Source: Bacillota bacterium (lineage in GTDB: Bacteria > Bacillota > Clostridia > Christensenellales > Aristaeellaceae). From it: 11,734 nt of DNA. A program made the translations under genes and the position numbers. Each line of letters starts with the position of its first letter. The stretch's first letter is position 1. The notes beneath the pieces were generated by a model. That model searched no databases. It saw nothing but the letters and a program-made list of their open reading frames with translations, and had not been told where the DNA came from. The stretch is taken from assembly GCA_023435435.1 (NCBI GenBank), contig JAEYRW010000060.1:1-11734 (forward strand). The letters run 5' to 3'. Positions 1-5,534 of the stretch are shown piece after piece.

Positions 1-36
1 TGTTCCGGGGCGGCCGTTTTCGGTGCGGGTGTCCGT

Positions 37-966
37 TTATTGTGCGGCGGTCTGCCCTCCGGCAAGCGCCACCGCCACCCGGGCGGCCAGCGCGGCGTTG
101 TTGTACACCAGCATGATGTTGGCGTCAAGGCTGTCGCCGCCGGTCAGGTCCTTGATCTTCGAAAGCAGAAATGGCGTCGTTTCCTTGCCCTTGACGCCCA
201 ATGCCTGCGCCTCGCGCACCGCCTCGTCGATGGCGCGGTTGATCCGGCCCGCATCCATGGAATACTGTTCAGGGATGGGGTTTGCCACAAGCATCCCGCC
301 CGAAAGACCCATTTCGAGCTTCGCGGCGAACGCGCTTGCCAACTCCTCCGGCGTGTCGAGCCGGTAATCGACAGAGAACCCGGATGTCCGGGTGTAGAAG
401 GCCGGCAGTTCCCCGGTTCCATAGCCGATGACGGGCACACCCTTTGTTTCCAGGTATTCGAGGGTCAGTCCCAGGTCGAGGATGGATTTCGCGCCCGCGC
501 ACACCACCATGACGGGGGTCCGCGCCAGCTCCTCCAGGTCGGCCGAGACGTCCATCGTGGTCTCCGCGCCCCGGTGGACGCCGCCGACACCCCCGGTGGC
601 GAACACAGGGATGCCCGCCATGCCCGCGATGATCATGGTGGTGGCAACCGTGGTCGCGCCATCCATGCCCTTTGAAACGATGACCGGCAGATCGCGCCGG
701 GACGCCTTTGCGACCGCGTGGCCCGCCTTGCCCAGCCGCTCGATCTCCGCCCGGGAGAGGCCGGCCTTGAGCCGTCCGCCGATCACCGCGATGGTGGCGG
801 GAACCGCACCGTTCCCGCGCACAATTTCTTCGACGGCCAACGCCGTCTCGACGTTCTGGGGATAGGGCATGCCGTGGGAAATAATGGTGGATTCCAGCGC
901 CACGACGGGGCGGCCCGCTTCGAGCGCCTCCCGCACCTCCGGCGCGACATCGAGATATTTGTTCAT
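37..966 (-). CDS. psuG: Pseudouridine-5'-phosphate glycosidase
   Basis: This 309-residue cytoplasmic enzyme reversibly splits pseudouridine 5'-phosphate into uracil and ribose 5-phosphate, the C-C-bond-breaking step of pseudouridine salvage. The length is normal for the family. All residues I recall as important in the E. coli enzyme sit at matching spacing: Glu25 (in ALESTIISHG), Lys87 (in AKASRRDLP), His131 (GGVGGVHRGAETT), Asp143, the Schiff-base Lys160 (CAGAKSILD) and Asn283 (DANIMLVYNNA). The ATG at 966 has a GGAAAGGA ribosome site 7 nt upstream, and a consensus promoter lies at 1005-1033. The partner kinase PsuK is not in the window. It could lie beyond the left edge, downstream on this strand, because only 36 bp remain there and no terminator is visible. 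The divergent neighbour is a transporter. Identity is very secure; the physiological role is inferred from the family. Confidence 0.96.
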   Translation of the reverse strand: MNKYLDVAPEVREALEAGRPVVALESTIISHGMPYPQNVETALAVEEIVRGNGAVPATIAVIGGRLKAGLSRAEIERLGKAGHAVAKASRRDLPVIVSKGMDGATTVATTMIIAGMAGIPVFATGGVGGVHRGAETTMDVSADLEELARTPVMVVCAGAKSILDLGLTLEYLETKGVPVIGYGTGELPAFYTRTSGFSVDYRLDTPEELASAFAAKLEMGLSGGMLVANPIPEQYSMDAGRINRAIDEAVREAQALGVKGKETTPFLLSKIKDLTGGDSLDANIMLVYNNAALAARVAVALAGGQTAAQ

Positions 967-973
967 CAGGTTT

Positions 974-981
974 TCCTTTCC
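974..981 (-). promoter_or_regulatory. Ribosome binding site of psuG
   Basis: On the minus strand the sequence reads GGAAAGGA, 7 nt before the ATG at 966. It supports that start over any internal one. Confidence 0.7.
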
Positions 982-1004
982 AAAACACGAAAGAATCCTG
1001 CGTC

Positions 1005-1033
1005 ATTATATCAAATGGCCCAGGCCATGTCAA
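1005..1033 (-). promoter_or_regulatory. SigA-type promoter of psuG
   Basis: Read on the minus strand, a perfect TTGACA (-35, at 1028-1033) and a perfect TATAAT (-10, at 1005-1010) are separated by exactly 17 bp. The start of transcription should fall near 998, giving a leader of about 30 nt. The spacer contains the inverted repeat at 1015-1028, whose right arm ends on the first base of the -35 box. So good a consensus match suggests high basal activity that a repressor would need to hold down. Confidence 0.88.
1015..1028. repeat. Inverted repeat ATGGCC-CA-GGCCAT, candidate operator
   Basis: This is a perfect 6+6 bp palindrome with a 2-bp centre. It lies between the -10 and -35 boxes of the psuG promoter and just touches the -35. 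That is a typical place for a repressor dimer to bind. No regulator gene is in the window, and I do not recognise the motif as belonging to a known family. Chance occurrence is possible in GC-rich DNA. Confidence 0.5.
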
Positions 1034-1049
1034 AATCACGCTTGTGATT
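1034..1049. repeat. Inverted repeat AATCAC-GCTT-GTGATT, candidate shared operator
   Basis: This perfect 6+6 bp inverted repeat has a 4-bp centre. It begins immediately after the psuG -35 box and covers the -35 box of the MFS promoter (1042-1047). A dimeric regulator bound here would touch both divergent promoters at once. The TCAC/GTGA arms face the opposite way from a CRP site (TGTGA-N6-TCACA), so I do not call it CRP. The cognate protein is unknown. Confidence 0.55.
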
Positions 1050-1070
1050 CGTGCGGAAGCTTGCTATAAT
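1042..1070 (+). promoter_or_regulatory. SigA-type extended -10 promoter of the MFS-U32 pair
   Basis: TTGTGA (-35, 1042-1047), a 17-bp spacer and TATAAT (-10, 1065-1070). A TGC just upstream of the -10 makes it an extended -10. Transcription should begin near 1077, leaving about 22 nt before the ATG at 1099. This rules out the in-frame GTG at 1051 as the start codon. Its -35 box is only 8 bp from the -35 of the psuG promoter on the other strand. Confidence 0.88.
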
Positions 1071-1098
1071 CGGAACATTGAACGGATGGAGGAACCCT

Positions 1099-2277
1099 AT
1101 GACCACCCTGCAAAAGCGGCTCTATACCGGCGTCCTTTTCGGCGCGATCTTCTTCATGTCGTCTTCCCACGCGCTGCGCGCGTCCCTTCTGACGAGCATG
1201 ATCGACCACTACGGCCTCGCGAGCTCCCAGCAGGGGTTCCCAAGTTCCGTTGCGTCCCTCGGTTCCATGCTCGCCATGCTTCTGTCATTCGCGCTCATGG
1301 GCAGGGTCAAAAAGCCGACGCTTCTGCTCATTGCGGCGGCCCTTTCGACGCTTTTGCTCTTTCCGCAGTATCTTTTGCCCGGCTACGTCGCGTTCATCGC
1401 GCTGAACCTTCTGTTCGGCATCGCGCTGGGCATCATGGACACGCTGCTTTCCTCGTCCGTGGCGGACCTGCACACCGGGCGGCGCTCGGCAACCATGATG
1501 AGCGCACTGCACGCGTGCTACGGCGTCGGCGGCATCGCTTCTCCCATGGTTTACGGCGCGATCCTCAAAAGCGGCGCGCCGTGGAACAACGTGTATCTGG
1601 CGACCATGGCGCTGGGCGTAATCCTGCTTATTTATATGACGCCCGTGTCCCTGCGCCAGTCGGCGCTGCCCGCCAGCGCCGACATTCAGGCTTCGGGCCT
1701 CATCACCCGCGCCGGGCTGAAGGCGTTTTTGGGGGATCGCCGCCTCGCCGCGCTCACCGGGTTCGCGCTGTTTTTCGGGCTGTTCCTCGGCGGGATCAAC
1801 ACATGGATCATCCGCTTTGTCAACGTCACATACTCCGCGAAGCTGGGCGACCTCACGCTCTCCCTGGTGTATCTGGGCATCACCGCCGGACGGCTGGTGA
1901 CGCCGCTGACCGGCATCGGACAGATGACCTATCTTAAGCTCATGGGCTTTGTGGCATGGGCGCTCCTTTCGGTCGCGCTGCTCATCGGCTCCGGCGGGGC
2001 GACGGTGGCGCTCATCTGCCTGGCGTTCTTCCTTTCCGGCTCCATGCTCCCCTTCGCCCTCAACGCGGCCTGCCAGCTCAACCGAAAAAATACGATGCTC
2101 GCCTCAACCATCCTGTTTTTCGCGCTGTACGTGGGACAGGCCGTCTGCGCACCCCTCATCGGGGCCGTCGAGGCCCGGGCGGGGCTGCCCCTCGCCATGG
2201 AAATCTGCTATCTCTTCGCCGCGGTCAGTTCCGCCTGCGCCCTCGTCGGTCTGAAAGGCCAGCGCGATGCTGCCTGA
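1099..2277 (+). CDS. Major facilitator superfamily transporter
   Basis: This 392-residue polytopic membrane protein has about twelve hydrophobic segments in two halves. They are separated by a more polar stretch near residues 185-210, the usual MFS layout. After the second helix a shortened loop (GRVKKPT) stands where MFS proteins carry motif A. The pattern HACYGVGGIASP near residue 140 resembles the FucP/sugar-permease-like branch. I chose the ATG at 1099 because GGATGGAGG lies just upstream and the promoter -10 box is at 1065-1070; a GTG at 1051 would lie before the transcription start. The gene overlaps the next one by 11 bp, so the two are translationally coupled. The substrate is unknown. 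Because it diverges from psuG, uptake or export of pseudouridine or another nucleoside or sugar is a reasonable guess but is not shown by the sequence. Confidence 0.88.
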   Translation: MTTLQKRLYTGVLFGAIFFMSSSHALRASLLTSMIDHYGLASSQQGFPSSVASLGSMLAMLLSFALMGRVKKPTLLLIAAALSTLLLFPQYLLPGYVAFIALNLLFGIALGIMDTLLSSSVADLHTGRRSATMMSALHACYGVGGIASPMVYGAILKSGAPWNNVYLATMALGVILLIYMTPVSLRQSALPASADIQASGLITRAGLKAFLGDRRLAALTGFALFFGLFLGGINTWIIRFVNVTYSAKLGDLTLSLVYLGITAGRLVTPLTGIGQMTYLKLMGFVAWALLSVALLIGSGGATVALICLAFFLSGSMLPFALNAACQLNRKNTMLASTILFFALYVGQAVCAPLIGAVEARAGLPLAMEICYLFAAVSSACALVGLKGQRDAA

Positions 2278-3457
2278 ACTTCTCGCCCCGGCGGGCGACC
2301 TCAATACCGCGCGGGTCGCCTTCCGTTTCGGCGCGGACGCGGTGTACGTGGGCGGACCGCTTCTCCAGCTGCGGGCGCAGAGCGCCGGGGTTCCCCGGGA
2401 AGACATCGAAACCCTCGCCCGCGCGGCGCACGCGCTGAAAAAGCGCGTCTATGTGGCGGTCAACTCCTTCGCGTACGACGGGGAATTTGACGCCCTGCGC
2501 GGCTACGCGCAATTTCTCGCGGCTGCGGGCGTGGACGCGGCCATTGTCTCCGATCCCGGCGTCATGGCACTCTTTCACGAGGCCGCGCCGGCCCTTCCCA
2601 TTCATGTGAGCACCCAGGCCAACTGCACCAATGCGGGGACTGCGCGGGTCTATTACGCACTTGGCGCGCGAAGGCTCGTCCCCGCGCGGGAGCTTTCCCT
2701 TTCCCAGCTCATCGAGCTCAAGAAAAATCTCCCCGCGGACATGGAAATCGAGGCGTTCGTTCACGGCGCCATGTGCATGGCGTACGCGGGGCGCTGCATG
2801 ATGAGCGCGCACCTCACCGGCCGCAGCGCCAACCGGGGCCAATGCACCCAGCCCTGCCGCTGGAACTATGCGCTGGAAGAAGAAAAACGGCCCGGACAGT
2901 TCTTTCCCGTGGAGGAATCGGCGGGGCGCATGGCGATTCTGAGCGCGGACGACCTCTGTTGCCTGCCCTTTTTGGGCCAACTCGCGGGCGCGGGCATTTC
3001 CTCCTTCAAGATCGAGGGGCGGATGAAATCCGAATACTACGTCGCGACGGTGGTCAACGCCTACCGGCGGCGGCTGGACGATCCGGCGGGAGACCCCGCG
3101 CCCCTCATGCGGGAGCTGGAAAGCGTGAGCCACAGGCCGTATTCATCGGGCTTCTACTTCGGCGCGCCCGCGGACGGCGCTGGTGAATACGAGCAGGGCT
3201 GCGTCTATGCCGCGTACGTTTTGTCCGTCAATGGCACACGGGCGCGCATCGTCCTCAAAAACAAGTTCTCAGCGGGCGACTTTCTGGAAGCGGTCTCCCC
3301 CGCTGCCCTCGGCCTGCGCTTCGAGGCCAAAAATATCAAGGACGCGCAGGGCGACCCGGTTGGGGCTGCCGCGCGTCCCGACGAAGAGTATGAAATCGAC
3401 TGTCCGGCACTTTTGCGCGCCGGAGACCTGATCAGAAGACGCCTTTCGGCAGACTGA
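2267..3457 (+). CDS. U32 peptidase-family protein, TrhP-like tRNA U34 hydroxylation protein
   Basis: This 396-residue protein belongs to the U32 family, long labelled collagenase-like. Members such as E. coli YegQ/TrhP and the Bacillus YrrN/YrrO pair are now linked to prephenate-dependent formation of 5-hydroxyuridine at tRNA position 34. It opens with the typical LLAPAGDL (residues 5-12) and has the U32 signature from Ile161 to about Trp199, including FVHGAMCMAYAGRCMMS. FKIEGRMKSEYYVATVVNAY (247-266) is strongly TrhP-like. Cys170, Cys177, Cys193 and Cys231 or Cys232 match the spacing of the four cysteines that bind a 4Fe-4S cluster in the related UbiU. The C-terminal 70-80 residues look like the U32 C-terminal beta domain. 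The start overlaps the MFS gene by 11 bp, with a GAAAGG ribosome site inside that gene. The family call is secure; the exact tRNA role is inferred. RlhA-type rRNA hydroxylation is the main alternative but is usually carried by a longer protein. Confidence 0.9.
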   Translation: MLPELLAPAGDLNTARVAFRFGADAVYVGGPLLQLRAQSAGVPREDIETLARAAHALKKRVYVAVNSFAYDGEFDALRGYAQFLAAAGVDAAIVSDPGVMALFHEAAPALPIHVSTQANCTNAGTARVYYALGARRLVPARELSLSQLIELKKNLPADMEIEAFVHGAMCMAYAGRCMMSAHLTGRSANRGQCTQPCRWNYALEEEKRPGQFFPVEESAGRMAILSADDLCCLPFLGQLAGAGISSFKIEGRMKSEYYVATVVNAYRRRLDDPAGDPAPLMRELESVSHRPYSSGFYFGAPADGAGEYEQGCVYAAYVLSVNGTRARIVLKNKFSAGDFLEAVSPAALGLRFEAKNIKDAQGDPVGAAARPDEEYEIDCPALLRAGDLIRRRLSAD

Positions 3458-3470
3458 CGGCTCTCGTCAG
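3454..3470. terminator. Small hairpin between convergent stop codons
   Basis: CTGACG-GCTCT-CGTCAG forms a perfect 6-bp stem with a 5-nt loop. It contains the TGA stop of the U32 gene (3455-3457) and, on the other strand, the TGA stop of the Nudix gene (3467-3469). Neither side has a clean T-run; the plus strand continues CACTTCTCCTTTTCC. It may act as a weak bidirectional terminator, or as a brake on convergent transcription. Confidence 0.35.
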
Positions 3471-3928
3471 CACTTCTCCTTTTCCGATCCGATGAAGATG
3501 GTCTCCCCGAACGAGAGCATCGCCTGGATGTTGTCCCGGATGGCATGGGGGAACAGGTTGCTCGTGGGGATGTCCTTGATGTTGACCCACGTAAGGCCGA
3601 TCTGGAACCGGTCGTGCTCCGTGGGCGGCGCGGCCTCCCCGCTCAGGAGGCGGCAAAGAAAGATGAAGTAAATCTTGTGGCAAAGCTTGTCGTCGTCCTC
3701 GCCGGGGCGTTCGGAGATGCGCTCATAGATTCCCGAAAGCCGCATGGGTTTGACCTGATAGCCCGTTTCCTCAAGCAATTCCCGCGTCACGGCGTCGGTG
3801 AGGGTTTCGCCCGGATTCTGCCCGCCGCCGGGCAGCGCGTAGTATTCGCCGAACCGCGACGTGCAACGGTTGAGGAGGATTCTCCCCTCGTCGACGACGA
3901 TGGCCTTGGCTGAGTTCCTGACAGGCAT
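3467..3928 (-). CDS. Nudix hydrolase
   Basis: This 153-residue cytoplasmic Nudix hydrolase cleaves nucleoside diphosphates linked to another moiety, using divalent metal. The 23-residue Nudix box GX5EX7REUXEEXGU is complete at residues 35-57, with Gly35, Glu41, Arg49, Glu50, Glu53, Glu54 and Gly56. It is preceded by YYALPGGG, typical of the fold. The rest of the chain (charged loop ERPGEDDDK near 75-84, then a hydrophobic strand IYFIFLCRLL) gives no clear substrate signature. The ATG at 3928 has a GGAGGG ribosome site about 8 nt upstream and a good promoter at 3961-3989. It converges on the U32 gene with 9 bp between stop codons and diverges from the dehydrogenase operon. Its substrate cannot be assigned; it may be a stand-alone housekeeping gene. 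Confidence 0.93.
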   Translation of the reverse strand: MPVRNSAKAIVVDEGRILLNRCTSRFGEYYALPGGGQNPGETLTDAVTRELLEETGYQVKPMRLSGIYERISERPGEDDDKLCHKIYFIFLCRLLSGEAAPPTEHDRFQIGLTWVNIKDIPTSNLFPHAIRDNIQAMLSFGETIFIGSEKEKC

Positions 3929-3960
3929 GGCAATGCCCTCCGCAAAAAAGTATTGTCGGT

Positions 3961-3989
3961 ATTATACACTTTTCGGCGGCGCATTACAA
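3961..3989 (-). promoter_or_regulatory. SigA-type promoter of the Nudix gene
   Basis: On the minus strand, TTGTAA (-35, 3984-3989), a 17-bp spacer and a perfect TATAAT (-10, 3961-3966). Transcription should start near 3954, giving a leader of about 25 nt to the ATG at 3928. Confidence 0.82.
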
Positions 3990-4025
3990 GCGCACGGACG
4001 GTTTCTCATGGAAAACGCGCCGGTT

Positions 4026-4045
4026 TTGTTAACGATGATTAAGTA
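4026..4045. promoter_or_regulatory. AT-rich, partly palindromic element upstream of the dehydrogenase promoter
   Basis: TTGTTAA (4026-4032) followed six bases later by TTAAGTA (4039-4045) sits between the two divergent promoters. The left arm equals a half-site of the Rex consensus TTGTTAA-N4-TTAACAA. The right arm matches only TTAA plus the last base, and the spacing is 6 instead of 4. It could be a degenerate Rex site, some other operator, or simply part of the AT-rich tract (4039-4058) that may act as an UP element for the promoter at 4069-4097. Confidence 0.22.
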
Positions 4046-4068
4046 TATGAGAAAATATCGCGTTTCGA

Positions 4069-4097
4069 TTGAACGCAAGTGTGCATGTTGCTACAAT
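4069..4097 (+). promoter_or_regulatory. SigA-type promoter of the dehydrogenase operon
   Basis: TTGAAC (-35, 4069-4074), a 17-bp spacer and TACAAT (-10, 4092-4097), each one mismatch from consensus. Transcription should start near 4104, leaving a leader of about 47 nt to the ATG at 4151, too short for a riboswitch. An A/T-rich stretch lies directly upstream. There is no sigma-54-type promoter of the sort that drives many acetoin dehydrogenase operons. Confidence 0.82.
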
Positions 4098-4138
4098 AAA
4101 TACGGTTTAAAGCGCGCGCGGGTTGTCCGATGCGCGAG

Positions 4139-4145
4139 AAGGAGG
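4139..4145 (+). promoter_or_regulatory. Ribosome binding site of the E2 gene
   Basis: AAGGAGG, complementary to the 16S 3' end, lies 5 nt before ATG 4151. It decides that start over the in-frame ATG at 4130, which precedes the site. Confidence 0.85.
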
Positions 4146-4150
4146 TTCCC

Positions 4151-5521
4151 ATGGCTGTCGCTGTCATCATGCCCCGGCAAGGCAATACGGTGGAAAGCTG
4201 CATCATCACAAAGTGGAACAAGCGGAAGGGCGACAAGGTCGAGGTCGGGGACATTCTGTTCTCCTACGAGACCGACAAGGCCGCGTTTGACGAGGATGCC
4301 AAGGTCGCCGGCACTCTGATTGACGTCTTTTTCGAGGAGGGCGACGATGTGCCCTGCCTCCTGAACGTGTGCGTCATCGGCGCGCCCGGCGAAGCGACGG
4401 ATGAATTCAGACCCGGCGGCGCGGCACCCGCGCCCGCGGCACCCGCCGTGGAAACGGCCCAAGTCCCCGCCCCCGCCGCGACGCCCGAGGCGGTGGAGCT
4501 CGCGGAGCCGGCGGTCATTTCCGGCGATCTCAAAATCTCCCCCCGTGCGAAGGCATTGGCAGAGGCGCGCGGCGCGGACCTTTCCTTTGCGGTTCCCACC
4601 GGCCCCGACGGCCGCGTCATCGCCCGCGACGTGCAGGCGCTCATCGACGCGGGCAAGCTCGTCTCCAAGGCCGCCGCCGCCGCGTATGCGGGCGGCGCCG
4701 TGGGCACCGGCCTCGGCGGGCGCGTGACCCTTTCCGATCTCGAAAAGAAGCCCGAAGCGGCGGCCTCCACCGCAGCGGCCGCGCCGGCCGCCGAGGTTGG
4801 CAAGCCCGTGGACGACGGATATACAGAGCCCATGACCAACATGCGCAAGGTCATCGCAAAGGCCATGATGGGTTCCCTCGCCTCCATGGCGCAGCTGACC
4901 CACAACCTTTCCTTCGACGCCACCGAGATCCAGAATCTGAGAAAGACGTTCAAGGAAAAGGGCGAGGCGCTCGGCATGAGCAAAATCACCCTCAACGACA
5001 TCATCATGTACGCCGTGGTGCGCACCCTCAAGATGCCCGCCCACAAGGCGCTCAACGCAAACCTCATCGACGACGGCAAGACCATGAAATTTTTTGGCGG
5101 CGTGCATCTGGGCTTTGCGTGCGACACCGATCGCGGCCTCATGGTGCCCACCATTTTCAGCGCCGACAAGATGAGCCTCAAGGAGCTCTCCGACGCTACC
5201 AAGCAGCTTGCCAAGGAGGCCAAGGAGGGCAAGATCAGCCCCGACTACCTGCGCGGCGCGTCCTTCACCGTTTCGAACCTGGGTTCCCTGGGCATCGAGA
5301 GCTTCACCCCCGTCATCAACCCGCCCCAGACCGGCATTCTGGGCGTGTGCGCCATCACCACGCGGGTGAAGGAAGTCGCGGGCCAGTTGGTCGCGTATCC
5401 CGCGATGACCCTTTCCCTTACCTACGATCACAGGGCGATGGACGGCACACCGGCCTCGAAGTTCCTCGCGGACCTCAAGGTCAACCTCGAGAACTTCACG
5501 CTGCTTCTGGCGAAGGGATAA
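4151..5521 (+). CDS. Dihydrolipoamide acyltransferase (E2) of a 2-oxoacid dehydrogenase complex
   Basis: This 456-residue E2 core protein carries acyl groups on lipoate and passes them to CoA. Residues 1-78 form a lipoyl domain with the lipoylated Lys43 in ETDKAAF. A Pro/Ala-rich hinge runs from about 89 to 122. A peripheral subunit-binding domain follows at 128-165 (ISPRAKALAEARGADL then GPDGRVIARDV). After an Ala-rich stretch, residues 186-200 (GTGLGGRVTLSDLEK) look like the tail of a second such domain. A second Ala-rich hinge leads to the catalytic domain at about 225-456, with HxxxDG at His427-Asp431-Gly432 and the family pattern SFTVSNLGSLGIESFTPVINPP (371-392). It is the first gene of the operon; E3 follows after 13 bp. 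It could be a pyruvate, acetoin or branched-chain E2. The substrate is not decided by the sequence. The class is certain. Confidence 0.93.
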   Translation: MAVAVIMPRQGNTVESCIITKWNKRKGDKVEVGDILFSYETDKAAFDEDAKVAGTLIDVFFEEGDDVPCLLNVCVIGAPGEATDEFRPGGAAPAPAAPAVETAQVPAPAATPEAVELAEPAVISGDLKISPRAKALAEARGADLSFAVPTGPDGRVIARDVQALIDAGKLVSKAAAAAYAGGAVGTGLGGRVTLSDLEKKPEAAASTAAAAPAAEVGKPVDDGYTEPMTNMRKVIAKAMMGSLASMAQLTHNLSFDATEIQNLRKTFKEKGEALGMSKITLNDIIMYAVVRTLKMPAHKALNANLIDDGKTMKFFGGVHLGFACDTDRGLMVPTIFSADKMSLKELSDATKQLAKEAKEGKISPDYLRGASFTVSNLGSLGIESFTPVINPPQTGILGVCAITTRVKEVAGQLVAYPAMTLSLTYDHRAMDGTPASKFLADLKVNLENFTLLLAKG

Positions 5522-5534
5522 GGAGATACATCGA

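Noticed and set aside
1034..1049. CRP/FNR-type binding site
   Set aside because: The arms are AATCAC...GTGATT, opposite in orientation to TGTGA-N6-TCACA, and do not match TTGAT-N4-ATCAA. Kept only as an unassigned palindrome.
1051..1098. In-frame GTG at 1051 as an earlier start for the MFS protein
   Set aside because: It lies upstream of the -10 box at 1065-1070, so it would not be transcribed. The ATG at 1099 has a good ribosome site.
4130..4150. In-frame ATG at 4130 as the start of E2
   Set aside because: The AAGGAGG site at 4139-4145 lies after it and just before ATG 4151, and lipoyl domains normally begin at the later position.
4098..4150. Riboswitch in the dehydrogenase operon leader
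   Set aside because: The leader is only about 47 nt and has no thiamine-pyrophosphate riboswitch core or other recognisable structure.
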